Shown one piece after another: positions 49,319 through 58,468 of a DNA stretch of 64,000 bases (positions are counted from its first letter, which is position 1; each line of letters begins with the position of its first letter). The DNA is taken from assembly GCF_034347405.1 (NCBI RefSeq), contig NZ_CP133778.1, positions 1,736,001 to 1,800,000 on the forward strand. Reading direction: 5' to 3'. A program made the position numbers and the translations under genes. Origin of the DNA: Pseudomonas sp. CCC3.1 (GTDB lineage: Bacteria; Pseudomonadota; Gammaproteobacteria; Pseudomonadales; Pseudomonadaceae). The notes beneath the pieces were generated by a model. It was not told the DNA's origin. It ran no database searches and saw nothing but the letters and a program-made list of their open reading frames with translations.

Positions 49319-50212
49319 ATGGCCAACGCTTTACCCGATCTAAAACTATTACGAATCTTTGCCAGCGTGGTCAGGCATCAGGGTTTCGCCAATGCGCAGC
49401 AGGCGCTCAACCTGTCGACGTCAGCCATCAGCACCTACATGAGCCAGCTTGAGTCCAATCTGGGGCTGGTGCTGTGCCACCGCGGCCGAGGCGGGTTCAC
49501 CCTGACCAGCAAAGGTGAGCTGTTTCATCAGGAAACCTTGCGCCTGTTAGGCGAACTGGAAGGTTTTGAGCAATACGCCGCAGCGCTCAAGGGCGAATTG
49601 CGCGGCACTCTCAATCTGGGGGTCATCGACTCCACCGTCAGCGATAAGGCCTTGCCCTTGGCCGAGGCCATCGGCGCTTACAGCCAGCAACACCCGGCCG
49701 TGCACCTGCATTTGTCAGTCATGAGTCCCTACGAATTGCAGCTGGGAGTGCAAGACAATCGCTTGGACCTGGCCATCGGCTCGTGTTCTACGCGCATGAG
49801 CGGTCTGGTCTATCAGCCGCTGTATCGCGAACAGCACTGGTTGTATTGCAGTACGCGGCACCCTTTGTTCAGCGAGCGGCGGATTCCCGAGCCGGTGATC
49901 ACTCAGCAGCGCATGGTCGGACGTGGTTATTGGAGCCAGGCCGAACTGGCGCGGCACGGCTTCAAACACAGTGCGGCGACCGTCGACAGCATGGAGGCGC
50001 AACTGATTCTGGTGCTGTCGGGTGCTTATATTGGCTACTTGCCCGAGCATTACGCCGAGCCGTGGGTCGAAAAGGGTGACTTGCGCGTGCTGTTGCCTGC
50101 GACCTTTGGTTATCAGGCACCGTTTTCACTGATCGTGCGCCGTGGCCGTAGTCGAGAACCGCTGATCCAAACCTTCCGTGACCTGCTCAAAGCGCAGCTC
50201 AATCAACCCTGA
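49319..50212 (+). CDS. gbuR: LysR-family regulator of guanidinobutyrate use
   Basis: A 297-residue regulator from ATG 49319 (MANALPDLKLLRIFASVVRH). The winged helix is at residues 8-65 (QGFANAQQALNLSTSAISTYMSQL) and the effector domain follows. It is divergent from gbuA, the arrangement of gbuR in P. aeruginosa, where the regulator activates gbuA in response to 4-guanidinobutyrate. The first frame methionine (49301) lies inside the REP and is not used. A DTW-domain gene follows 17 bases later. Confidence 0.88.
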   Translation: MANALPDLKLLRIFASVVRHQGFANAQQALNLSTSAISTYMSQLESNLGLVLCHRGRGGFTLTSKGELFHQETLRLLGELEGFEQYAAALKGELRGTLNLGVIDSTVSDKALPLAEAIGAYSQQHPAVHLHLSVMSPYELQLGVQDNRLDLAIGSCSTRMSGLVYQPLYREQHWLYCSTRHPLFSERRIPEPVITQQRMVGRGYWSQAELARHGFKHSAATVDSMEAQLILVLSGAYIGYLPEHYAEPWVEKGDLRVLLPATFGYQAPFSLIVRRGRSREPLIQTFRDLLKAQLNQP

Positions 50213-50229
50213 ACGAGAGCTTTATCTCT

Positions 50230-50838
50230 ATGTCCCGAGCCCAATGCCCTCGCTGCTTGCGCCCGCAAACGCACTGCCTGTGCCATTTGATCCCGCAACT
50301 GGACAGCCGCACCCGTGTCTTGCTGTTACAGCATCCGAGTGAGGTCAACCATGCGCTGAACACCGCGCGCCTGGCGGCTTTGGGGCTAACCAATGCTGAG
50401 TTGCGGGTAGGCGAAGTGTTTGAGGATCTGCCAACTTTACTCAGCCCTCCGGGGTATCAGGCGTGCTTGTTGTTTCCGGGGGAGGGCGCGCAATTGCTCC
50501 AGCCGGGCATCGCGGCGGATCAAGCAGTGTTGCTGGTGGTGCCGGACGGCACATGGCGCAAAGCGCGCAAGCTGCAGCACCTCAATCCATTGCTGGCGCA
50601 ATTGCCCCGCGTGAGCTTGCCCGAAGGTGCACAGTCGCGTTATCGGCTGCGCAAAGCCCCTGGGCCGGGTGCCTTGTCGACGCTGGAAGCCATCGTGCAG
50701 GCGCTGGAAATTCTCGAAACGCCCGCTTCATTCGCGCCTTTACTGCGCCCGTTTGAAGCGCTGATCGAAGGGCAAATACAAGCCATGGGCGCTGAGACTT
50801 ATCAGCGCAATCATGGCGATAACCTTAAGAAAACATGA
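50230..50838 (+). CDS. tapT: DTW-domain tRNA-uridine aminocarboxypropyltransferase (TapT-like)
   Basis: A 202-residue protein. Four cysteines at the N-terminus (Cys6, Cys9, Cys16, Cys18 in CPRCLRPQTHCLC) form the expected zinc site, HPSEVNHALNTARLA is conserved, and the signature DxTW appears as VPDGTWRKARKL (about 114-125). The family transfers the 3-amino-3-carboxypropyl group of S-adenosylmethionine to uridine 47 of tRNA to give acp3U. It may be co-transcribed with gbuR, but a functional link is unlikely. Confidence 0.87.
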   Translation: MSRAQCPRCLRPQTHCLCHLIPQLDSRTRVLLLQHPSEVNHALNTARLAALGLTNAELRVGEVFEDLPTLLSPPGYQACLLFPGEGAQLLQPGIAADQAVLLVVPDGTWRKARKLQHLNPLLAQLPRVSLPEGAQSRYRLRKAPGPGALSTLEAIVQALEILETPASFAPLLRPFEALIEGQIQAMGAETYQRNHGDNLKKT

Positions 50839-50843
50839 AATCT

Positions 50844-50910
50844 CTGTAGGAGCGAGCTTGCTCGCGAGCTTTTAAAGATCAAAAGATCGCGAGCAAGCTC
50901 GCTCCTACAG
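50844..50910. repeat. REP palindrome, CTGTAGGAGCGAGC family
   Basis: Arms CTGTAGGAGCGAGCTTGCTC and GAGCAAGCTCGCTCCTACAG, perfect over 24 bases, centre AT-rich. It lies between the converging ends of the DTW gene and the YbaN-like gene. The CTGTA|GGAGC junction that the IS uses at 11265 is intact here. Confidence 0.9.
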
Positions 50911-50924
50911 GTCCTCTGTTCGGC

Positions 50925-51323
50925 TCAACGTTTTTCCAGGGTTTTCTGCCGCAGGATGTAAATGCTGACCAGCACTGCGCTGGTCAGCATAAAGCCGCGT
51001 GCCCAGGGCAGCGGCACCAGGTAGCAAGACACGCCAATGCTCAACCACATCAACCCAATGGCATAGACTTTGCCCTTGAGCGGAATGCCGTTGCCGTCCA
51101 GATAGTCTCGAATCCATGGCCCCAGCCGAGGGTGCTCGACCAGCCATTGGTAAAAGCGCGGGGAACTGCGCGCAAAGCAGGCGGCAGCCAATAACAGAAA
51201 GGGAGTAGTCGGTAAAACCGGCAGGAAGATGCCGATAACCCCCAGCGCCACGCTTAGCCAGCCAATGGCAAACAGCACATAGCGCAACAGCCGCGAACGG
51301 CTGTTGAAAGGGGGTTGAGTCAC
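50925..51323 (-). CDS. YbaN/DUF454 family membrane protein
   Basis: A 132-residue protein from GTG 51321-51323. Hydrophobic segments at about 15-45 (LFAIGWLSVALGVIGIFLPV then LPTTPFLLLAAACFAR) and 85-125 are separated by the conserved SSPRFYQWLVEHPRLGPWI loop, the DUF454 signature. The start codon is only 4 bases after the stop of the YecA-like gene, so the two are probably translationally coupled. Function is unknown. Confidence 0.85.
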   Translation of the reverse strand: MTQPPFNSRSRLLRYVLFAIGWLSVALGVIGIFLPVLPTTPFLLLAAACFARSSPRFYQWLVEHPRLGPWIRDYLDGNGIPLKGKVYAIGLMWLSIGVSCYLVPLPWARGFMLTSAVLVSIYILRQKTLEKR

Positions 51324-51327
51324 TGAA

Positions 51328-51915
51328 TCAGTGATGACGCGGCTTGAGGATGGCCGGTTTTTCGTCAGGTGCGTTGCACAGCAGGTACAAAGCAGTCAGG
51401 GCTTCCGGGATCTGCACGATCATGTCGTCCATCAGGTTGGCGTCTGTAGCGATGTCGGCGAATTCAGGCTGGTCGTCGAACAGACCCGAACCCACCATGA
51501 TCGGCAGCAGCATTTCGCTGACTTCTTCTTCGGCAGTTTCGAACCAGGCGGCTTCGCGCAGGAATACGCCTTCCATGAAACCGATGCACCAGCCGCGCAA
51601 ATCAGAATCGTCTGGCTCTTCGCCCAGATCCAGATCACAAGGCAGTTCGAATTCTTCGTCCGAAGCCAGTTGGCGAGCGATATGCGCCTTGAGTTGAATC
51701 AGGGTGCCTTCGATCTCGGCGCGCTGGGCGTCGTCCTTGTAATTCGGGGCTTCGGAGAAGATCGCATCAATCCATTCGCGATCAGGGACTGCTTCGGAGC
51801 AGATGGAAAGGGCTGTCAGGAAGCCGTGAGTGGCTACGTAGTCCAGCGCCTCGTCATGCAGCTCGTCAGCGTCGAGGAAGACTTGCAGGCGGGTTAGTTG
51901 CTCAGCGAAGGACAT
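51328..51915 (-). CDS. YecA/UPF0149 family protein
   Basis: A 195-residue acidic protein from ATG 51913-51915. The UPF0149/YecA-YgfB helical domain is seen in ALDYVATHGFLTALSICSE (about 28-46), LRGWCIGFMEGVFLREAAWF (about 109-128) and the C-terminal IVQIPEALTALYLLCNAP. It lacks the C-terminal SEC-C zinc tail of full YecA. It forms a two-gene unit with the YbaN-like gene and is divergent from recQ. Function is unknown. Confidence 0.82.
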   Translation of the reverse strand: MSFAEQLTRLQVFLDADELHDEALDYVATHGFLTALSICSEAVPDREWIDAIFSEAPNYKDDAQRAEIEGTLIQLKAHIARQLASDEEFELPCDLDLGEEPDDSDLRGWCIGFMEGVFLREAAWFETAEEEVSEMLLPIMVGSGLFDDQPEFADIATDANLMDDMIVQIPEALTALYLLCNAPDEKPAILKPRHH

Positions 51916-52187
51916 TAAAGGACTACCTAGAAAATAAACAATACCGAATTCTAGGCTTTCTTGAGCCTCCAAGCCAGTCGCAGGGCACATTTGCCATCAC
52001 TTCCCGGCGATCGGCACTGCAATCACAGCGCCCTGCGCGAGGGAGTGCTCGGGTATACTGCCGCGTTTTGTGATGCCCTGCGGTTCATGCAGCGGATCCA
52101 GCGCCCTGCGCCCGAGCTTTTTCAGACGCTTGAGGCCGCGCCTGATCCCGCTGGCGCAGGGGTGTTTCGGCGATTTCTGGAGTTTCT

Positions 52188-54317
52188 ATGCTCGAACAGG
52201 CTCAACGCGTACTCAAAGACATCTTCGGCTACGACAGTTTCCGTGGTCGACAAGGTGACATTATTGAGCGCGTGGCCAGTGGTGGCGACGCTTTGGTGCT
52301 GATGCCCACCGGCGGCGGCAAGTCCTTGTGCTTTCAGGTGCCTGCCTTGCTGCGGGATGGCCTGGCGGTGGTGGTCTCGCCGCTGATCGCCCTGATGGAT
52401 GATCAGGTTGCCACGCTCGAAGAGCTGGGGGTGGCTGCTGCCGCCCTGAACTCGACGCTGAGCGCGGAACAACAACGTGACCTGGCCAGCCGGATCAAGC
52501 GTGGCGAAGTCAAAATGCTCTACCTGGCGCCTGAGCGCTTGGTGCAGCCGCGCATGATGGCGTTTCTGCAGGGCCTGGACATCGCCCTGTTTGCCATTGA
52601 TGAAGCGCATTGCGTGTCGCAGTGGGGGCACGACTTCCGTCCGGAATACCTGCAATTGGGCCAACTGGCCGAAATGTTTCCGCATGTGCCGCGTATTGCC
52701 CTGACCGCCACGGCCGACAAGCGGACCCGCGAAGAAATCGTTACCCGCCTGCATCTGCAGGATGCGGAGCGTTTTTTATCGAGCTTTGACCGGCCGAATA
52801 TTTTTTACCGCATTGTGCCCAAAGAGCAGCCGCGCAAGCAGTTGCTGGCGTTTCTCTCTGAGCGGCGCAGCGATGCGGGCATCGTCTATTGCCTGTCGCG
52901 TAAAAAAGTCGACGAAGTGGCGCAGTTCCTCTGCGATCAAGGTTTTCCTGCCCTGCCGTATCACGCGGGCTTACCCAGCGAGACGCGCGCCGCCAACCAA
53001 AAGCGCTTCCTCAACGAGGAAGGGCTGATCATGGTCGCAACCATCGCGTTCGGCATGGGCATCGACAAATCCAACGTGCGCTTCGTGGCCCACCTGGACC
53101 TGCCCAAATCCCTTGAGGCCTATTACCAGGAAACCGGCCGTGCAGGCCGTGATGGTTTGCCGGCCGATGCGTGGATGGCTTACGGCCTGCAAGACGTGGT
53201 GATGCTCAAGCAAATGCTGCAAAACTCTGAAGGCGATGAGCGCCATAAGCGTCTGGAGCACCATAAGCTCGACGCGATGTTGGCTCTGTGCGAAGAGACC
53301 CGCTGCCGTCGTCAGACTTTGCTCGCCTATTTTGATGAAGACATGCCCCAGCCTTGCGGGCATTGCGACAACTGCGTCGACGGCGTGCAAACCTGGGACG
53401 CCACCGAGCCTGCGCGTCAGGCGTTGTCAGCCATCTACCGAACGGGCCAGCGATATGGTACCGGGCACTTGATCGACGTGTTGCTGGGCCGCGAGAACGA
53501 AAAAATCCGCAGCATGGGGCATCAGCATTTGGCGGTGTTCGGTGTTGGCAAAGCCCGTGCCGAAGGTGAATGGCGCACGTTGTTCCGTCAATTGGTGGCC
53601 CGTGGCCTGGCTGATATTGATATCGAAGGCTATGGCGGGTTGCGTTTGAGCGACACCTGCAGGCCCTTGCTGCGCGGTGAAGTGACACTGGAACTGCGTC
53701 GCGAGCTCAAGCCGCAAACCTCGGTCAAAAGCAGCTCTGCCAGCCCTGCGAGCCAATTGGTTCGCGGCGACGAGCGCGAACAGTGGGAGGCCTTGCGTGC
53801 GTTGCGGCGCAAGCTGGCCGAAGAGCACGGCGTGCCGCCTTACGTCATCTTCCCCGACTCGACCTTGCTCGAAATGCTGCGCAGTCAGCCAACGTCGTTG
53901 TCCGATATGGCCAAGGTCAGCGGTATTGGTGCGCGCAAGCTGGAGCGCTACGGCGAGGCGTTCCTCGATGTGTTGGGCGGGCAGGCCGATACCCCGAAAG
54001 TGGTTGCGGACATTCGTCACGAACTGATCAGCCTGGCGCGCGCCGGGATGACCCCGCTGCAAATTTCCGGGCAGTTGCAATGCTCTGAAAAGAACGTCTA
54101 CACGATGCTCGCAGAAGCCATTGGCCGTCAGGAGTTGTCGCTGGAGCAGGCCCTGGACTTGCCCGAAGAACTGATGGAAGAAGTGCAGGACGCGTTCCTG
54201 GATGGCGAAGGCGAGTTACCAAGCGTTGCCAGCATTGCCGAACAGTTCAAGGGGCGGGTGCCCGAAGGCGTGTTGTACTGCGTGCGTGCGGCTCTACAAT
54301 CTGAGTTTGAGATGTAA
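52188..54317 (+). CDS. recQ: ATP-dependent DNA helicase RecQ
   Basis: A 709-residue helicase, longer than E. coli RecQ (609). Walker A is MPTGGGKS (about 39-46), DEAH in AIDEAHCVSQWGHDFRPEY (the aromatic-rich loop included), motif VI QETGRAGRDG; the zinc site is built from CEETRCRRQ and CGHCDNC (about 366-393). An HRDC domain lies near 520-595 and an extra helix-turn-helix-like C-terminal domain (about 610-709) accounts for the length. It acts in recombination and fork repair. It is divergent from the YecA-like gene across 272 bases that contain a possible -10 TATACT at 52054. Confidence 0.93.
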   Translation: MLEQAQRVLKDIFGYDSFRGRQGDIIERVASGGDALVLMPTGGGKSLCFQVPALLRDGLAVVVSPLIALMDDQVATLEELGVAAAALNSTLSAEQQRDLASRIKRGEVKMLYLAPERLVQPRMMAFLQGLDIALFAIDEAHCVSQWGHDFRPEYLQLGQLAEMFPHVPRIALTATADKRTREEIVTRLHLQDAERFLSSFDRPNIFYRIVPKEQPRKQLLAFLSERRSDAGIVYCLSRKKVDEVAQFLCDQGFPALPYHAGLPSETRAANQKRFLNEEGLIMVATIAFGMGIDKSNVRFVAHLDLPKSLEAYYQETGRAGRDGLPADAWMAYGLQDVVMLKQMLQNSEGDERHKRLEHHKLDAMLALCEETRCRRQTLLAYFDEDMPQPCGHCDNCVDGVQTWDATEPARQALSAIYRTGQRYGTGHLIDVLLGRENEKIRSMGHQHLAVFGVGKARAEGEWRTLFRQLVARGLADIDIEGYGGLRLSDTCRPLLRGEVTLELRRELKPQTSVKSSSASPASQLVRGDEREQWEALRALRRKLAEEHGVPPYVIFPDSTLLEMLRSQPTSLSDMAKVSGIGARKLERYGEAFLDVLGGQADTPKVVADIRHELISLARAGMTPLQISGQLQCSEKNVYTMLAEAIGRQELSLEQALDLPEELMEEVQDAFLDGEGELPSVASIAEQFKGRVPEGVLYCVRAALQSEFEM

Positions 54318-54433
54318 CGGTTATCGATATGTAACGATTTGATTGACTTACAGGCCTTGCCTATGAGCAAGCTCCATGCTTAGCTGACTAACAATTAGTT
54401 TCACTCTATTTCAGTCTAACCGTTGAGTTTTTT

Positions 54434-54868
54434 ATGCCGTTAACCGATCAACACCGTTTTGGTATGCAACTGGCCCATATGTCCCGTGGCTGGCGTGCTG
54501 AACTGGATCGACGCCTGGCCGGCCTCGGCTTGTCACAAGCGCGCTGGCTGGTGCTGCTGCATTTGGCACGATTTGACACTGTGCCGACTCAACGCGAGCT
54601 GGCACAAAGCGTGGGTGTAGAAGGGCCGACCCTGGCTCGCTTGCTCGACAGCCTTGAAGCGCAAGGCCTGGTAAAACGGCATGCGGTGGCTGAAGATCGC
54701 CGGGCCAAGAAAATCGTATTAAGTGATTCTGCACGGCCTTTGATCGAACAGATCGAGGCCATTGCCACCGCGCTGCGCCAAGAGCTGTTTGTCGGTGTTG
54801 ATGAAGAAGAGCAGCGCATCTGCATGCGCGTGCACAAGCAAATCCTGGAAAACCTCGAAAAGAATTAA
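54434..54868 (+). CDS. MarR/SlyA-family transcriptional regulator
   Basis: A 144-residue winged-helix regulator. Family features: MSRGWRAELDRRLAGLGLSQ at the dimer helix, the recognition helix EGPTLARLLDSLEAQGLVKR (about 60-79) and the wing AVAEDRRAKKIVLSD. It resembles SlyA more than MarR in its start. The nearest genes (recQ, plpD) give no clear target; a 116-base AT-rich leader with TAACAATTAGTTTC may hold its own operator. Confidence 0.85.
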   Translation: MPLTDQHRFGMQLAHMSRGWRAELDRRLAGLGLSQARWLVLLHLARFDTVPTQRELAQSVGVEGPTLARLLDSLEAQGLVKRHAVAEDRRAKKIVLSDSARPLIEQIEAIATALRQELFVGVDEEEQRICMRVHKQILENLEKN

Positions 54869-54884
54869 CCCGCCTTGCCTGTAT

Positions 54885-54959
54885 CTGTAGGAGCGAGCTT
54901 GCCTCGCGATCTTTTGATCTTTAAAAGCAAAAGATCACGAGGCAAGTTCGCTCCTACAG
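54885..54959. repeat. REP palindrome, CTGTAGGAGCGAGC family
   Basis: Arms CTGTAGGAGCGAGCTTGCCT and AGGCAAGTTCGCTCCTACAG (one change) with an AT-rich centre, between the converging ends of the MarR and plpD genes. The left junction CTGTA|GGAGC is intact. Confidence 0.9.
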
Positions 54960-54962
54960 AGC

Positions 54963-57149
54963 TTAAAACGTCTGCCCCAGGTTCAAATACAACGCCTTCT
55001 GATTGTCCGTGTTAACGCCATAGCTGAAATTCAGCGGGCCCAGCGGTGTGTCAAAGCCGATAAACAGGCTCGCTGCATTGATATAGCCGCTGTCGAATTC
55101 GTTGTCGTTGTTCCAGGCGCGGCCACGTTCCAGTGACGCACCGGCATACAGCGGGAAATCAAACGGCAAGTACGAGCGCGGCGTCAGGCGGCGGTAGTAC
55201 ACGGCACGCATCAGGCTGATGTTCTGCCCCGAAATCGAGTCCTGCCTGAACCCCGACAACTGCCGCGCACCGCCGAGCAAGAAACTCGACGTGACGATGT
55301 TGGCCTGATCCAGCGTTCGCCCATAACGCCCGCCCAAAATCCAAGTGTTCGGACCTGAGCTCAAGGCCTTGTCCAGATTGAACTCCCATTGGCGATAACG
55401 CTCATCCGAGCCAAGCCCAGGTTCAAATTGGCGCATGCTCAGGCTGATGTCTTCACCGGAGTGCGGGAAGTAGACGTTATCCAATGAGTCGAATGAATAT
55501 TTCACGTCGTAGAAGCCTTCATTGAAGCTGGCGCTCGGCAAATCACGTTCGCCAATTCGTACATTGGCTTCGCCCCAGGCTTCACCGACGCCGACACGGA
55601 TCTCACCGCTGTTGCCGATTTGACGACCCAGGTTCAGGCCAAATCCGTAACGCTCCAAGCGGTATTCGGCAATGGGGTCGTTATCGAGAATGGCTTCGAT
55701 GTTCTGTGACTGGGCGTTGATATACGGCGCGACAAAGTAGCGCGAACCGGCATCCAGCGGCTGGTAGAACTCGCTGTACAACTCTTGCTGATCGCCAATC
55801 TGCACCCGCGTCAGCCACTCGGCGCCCAGCCGGTTGATGCCGTTGACCCGGTAACTGGCGCCCAGATTAAACGCACTGTCTCCGCGCATGTCGTCTGACA
55901 GATTGATCCCCAGCCGCAGGTAATCAGTGCCGCTGCGCTTGGCTCGGGCGGTGATCACCAGCGTTCGATCCGGCCCCTTGTGCACCACGCGGTATTGCAC
56001 CTGGTCGAAATAATCCAGGCCGTACAGCGTGCCCATATCCCGTTGCAGGCGGGCCAGGTCCAGCGGCTCACCGACGGGCTGGCGAATGTAATAGCGGATG
56101 ACCGAGTCATCGATTTTCGAGTCATTTTCGATCTTGATCGCCGTAATGACCGGGGTCCGTTCTTCGGCGGAGCGGGCGTTGGTCAGTTGTGCATCGGCGG
56201 GCTGGCGCAGGCTTGCCAACCGTTTTTCGAGGATCTGCGTGGCGCGATACCCTGCATTGATGATCTCTTCTGAGCGGCCAAAATCAGTCGCGCCAATGCT
56301 GGCAAGCGAAGGTTGAATCAATATGTCGTTGGGCTTCAATGACGCCAGCTGTACCTCGGCGTTGCTTCGGGTCATCAGGGTGATGGACTGGTTAAGAATG
56401 TCGAATACGGTGTTCAGTTGCTTGCGCCCGCGTAGCGGGGTTCCGATGTCGACCACAATCACCAGGTCGACGCCCATCTCGCGGGCCACGTCCACCGGGA
56501 TGTTGTCGACCATGCCGCCATCGACCAGCAACTGGCCGTTGATTTCGACCGGCGCAAACACCGCCGGGATCGACATGCTGGCGCGGATGACCTGTGGTAA
56601 GTGACCTTTGCGAAACACAACTTTCTCGCCACTGACAATGTCGGTCGCCACCGCGCGGAACGGGATGGGCAGCTTGTCGAAGTCGCGAATGTCGCTGCTA
56701 TGGGCCAACAGGCTTTCGAGCAATAGCGCGAGGTTTTGCCCCTGAATCACCCCCAATGGCAGGCCGAGGCTGCCATCGTCGCGAAAACTGAGCTTTTGTC
56801 TGACCAGAAAATCGCGGTCATCCTGTTTGCGCCGAAACGGTACGTCTTCACGGGCAGGGCTGTCAGACAAGGCCTCTTGCCAGTCGATGCTCAGCGCGAG
56901 TTTTTCCAGCTCGTCGATCTTGTAACCCGAGGCATACAAACCCCCGATGACCGCGCCCATGCTGGTGCCCGCGATGGCATCAATGTGAATGCCTTGTTCT
57001 TCCAGCGCTTTGAGCACGCCGACGTGGGCCAGGCCACGGGCTGCGCCGCCAGATAACACCAGGCCGATTTTCGGCTGTGGTTTTTCGGCGGCAAACAGCG
57101 CCAATGGGCATAAACACAGGAGCAGGCAGATCAGCAGGCGGCGCATCAT
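54963..57149 (-). CDS. plpD: Patatin-like phospholipase with outer-membrane barrel (PlpD type)
   Basis: A 728-residue type Vd autotransporter-like protein from the ATG at 57147-57149 (a second ATG follows directly; the TTG at 57170 is less likely). After the signal peptide (LLICLLLCLCPLALFAA), a patatin domain runs to ~225 with the oxyanion loop GGAARG, the nucleophile GTSMG (about 63-67) and the dyad aspartate in DGGMVDN. A POTRA-like domain (~330-400) leads into a 16-strand barrel ending in GQTF. In P. aeruginosa the lipase domain is exported and released. It is a single-gene unit. Confidence 0.9.
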   Translation of the reverse strand: MMRRLLICLLLCLCPLALFAAEKPQPKIGLVLSGGAARGLAHVGVLKALEEQGIHIDAIAGTSMGAVIGGLYASGYKIDELEKLALSIDWQEALSDSPAREDVPFRRKQDDRDFLVRQKLSFRDDGSLGLPLGVIQGQNLALLLESLLAHSSDIRDFDKLPIPFRAVATDIVSGEKVVFRKGHLPQVIRASMSIPAVFAPVEINGQLLVDGGMVDNIPVDVAREMGVDLVIVVDIGTPLRGRKQLNTVFDILNQSITLMTRSNAEVQLASLKPNDILIQPSLASIGATDFGRSEEIINAGYRATQILEKRLASLRQPADAQLTNARSAEERTPVITAIKIENDSKIDDSVIRYYIRQPVGEPLDLARLQRDMGTLYGLDYFDQVQYRVVHKGPDRTLVITARAKRSGTDYLRLGINLSDDMRGDSAFNLGASYRVNGINRLGAEWLTRVQIGDQQELYSEFYQPLDAGSRYFVAPYINAQSQNIEAILDNDPIAEYRLERYGFGLNLGRQIGNSGEIRVGVGEAWGEANVRIGERDLPSASFNEGFYDVKYSFDSLDNVYFPHSGEDISLSMRQFEPGLGSDERYRQWEFNLDKALSSGPNTWILGGRYGRTLDQANIVTSSFLLGGARQLSGFRQDSISGQNISLMRAVYYRRLTPRSYLPFDFPLYAGASLERGRAWNNDNEFDSGYINAASLFIGFDTPLGPLNFSYGVNTDNQKALYLNLGQTF

Positions 57150-57216
57150 GAGTCTCTGGGCAAGCGACAAAGGCGGCTATTATAGCGGCGCCTTTCACTC
57201 CAGGAGTTTGAGAAAC

Positions 57217-57504
57217 ATGTCTGCCAGTAAGCCACAAATTGTCATAACGTATTGCACACAATGCCAGTGGCTGCTCCGCGCTGCGTGGCTGGCGCAAGAG
57301 CTGCTCAGCACCTTCGCTGACGATCTGGGCCAGGTTGCGCTAGAGCCGGGGACTGGCGGGGTGTTCCGAATTACCTGCAACGGAGTGCAAATCTGGGAGC
57401 GCAAGGCCGATGGCGGCTTTCCGGAGGCCAAGGTGCTCAAGCAGCGGGTGCGAGACCAGATTGACCCGCAGCGCGACCTTGGTCATAACGACCGGGCTCA
57501 ATGA
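57217..57504 (+). CDS. SelT/SelW/SelH (Rdx) family protein
   Basis: A 95-residue thioredoxin-like protein from ATG 57217 with CCAGGAG upstream. The redox motif is Cys13-x-x-Cys16 (ITYCTQCQW) with cysteine in place of selenocysteine, followed by the conserved PGTGGVFRITCNGVQIWERK. Such Rdx proteins are thought to handle thiol redox or selenium-linked chemistry; the bacterial function is open. It is divergent from plpD by 67 bases and its last 7 bases overlap the convergent DMT gene. Confidence 0.85.
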   Translation: MSASKPQIVITYCTQCQWLLRAAWLAQELLSTFADDLGQVALEPGTGGVFRITCNGVQIWERKADGGFPEAKVLKQRVRDQIDPQRDLGHNDRAQ

Positions 57505-58391
57505 GCCGCTGAATCAAGTGTCCCTTTAGCAGGCGTCGGGCCGCTGGCCATGCGACTCGACACGACAATCGCGACGATGATCAGCACGCCGCCGAGCAGC
57601 ATGCGCATGGTCGGGGTTTCGTGGAACAGCAACCACGCCAAGGTGATGCCATACACCGGTTCCAGAGCGAAGACCACGGCGGCGGTGCGGGCCTTGATCA
57701 CCGCCAGACTGGCGACAAACAGGCTGTGCGCAACGCCGGTGCAGAACACACCCAGCAGGCCGATCCACAGCCAGTCTAGCGGGCGCACCTCGCTCAGGCC
57801 CGGCGCGGCGAACGGCAGCAGGCACAAGGCGACCACCGCGTTTTGCCACATGGCCGCCTGAACGGCCGGAACCCGTCCTCCATTGGCCCGGTTATTAAGC
57901 GACAACAGTGAGAACAGCAAGCCGGAGGCAATCGCCCAGAGCAGCCCTTCAGTGGCCTGACTGGCCAGATCAAAGCTTGGGGTCACCAGCATCAGGCCCA
58001 CGCTGACCAGCACCACCAGCACAACTTCATTAAGACGGATACGTTCGCGGAAAATCAGCCCTTCCAGAATCACTGTAAACGCCGGAAAGCTGGCAAAGCC
58101 CAGGGTCGCAATCGCCACCCCGGCAATCTTCACCGCCACGAAAAAGCTGACCCAATGCCCAGCCAGCAACAAACCGCTGATCAGCAAATTGCGGGCGTCG
58201 CGCAGCGCCAGTTTTTTCCAGCTCGTGCCTTTGGCCAGTGCAGCAAAGCAGGCGAGGGCCAGCACCGCGAACCCGGCGCGGCCAAACACAATAATGGAAG
58301 CCGACGCGGCGGCGAGTTTGCCGAACACGCCGGTCAGGCCGAACATCAACGCGCCAATATGCAGGGCGCCCAAGGCGGTACGCGGAGTCAT
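57498..58391 (-). CDS. EamA/DMT family transporter
   Basis: A 297-residue carrier with ten hydrophobic segments; repeats open with GALHIGALMFGLTGVFGKLA and GLLWAIASGLLFSLLSLNNR and end with the EPVYGITLAWLLFHETPTM loop. It follows the AraC regulator gene by 77 bases on the same strand, so the regulator may control it as a pair. The substrate is unknown. Confidence 0.87.
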   Translation of the reverse strand: MTPRTALGALHIGALMFGLTGVFGKLAAASASIIVFGRAGFAVLALACFAALAKGTSWKKLALRDARNLLISGLLLAGHWVSFFVAVKIAGVAIATLGFASFPAFTVILEGLIFRERIRLNEVVLVVLVSVGLMLVTPSFDLASQATEGLLWAIASGLLFSLLSLNNRANGGRVPAVQAAMWQNAVVALCLLPFAAPGLSEVRPLDWLWIGLLGVFCTGVAHSLFVASLAVIKARTAAVVFALEPVYGITLAWLLFHETPTMRMLLGGVLIIVAIVVSSRMASGPTPAKGTLDSAAH

Positions 58392-58468
58392 TGCAATCCT
58401 TAAGTCGAAACAGGCAAGGCGTTCAGTTTAAGGTGCGGGCGGCTGAGCTGTCTGTCGCCAGACTGGTC

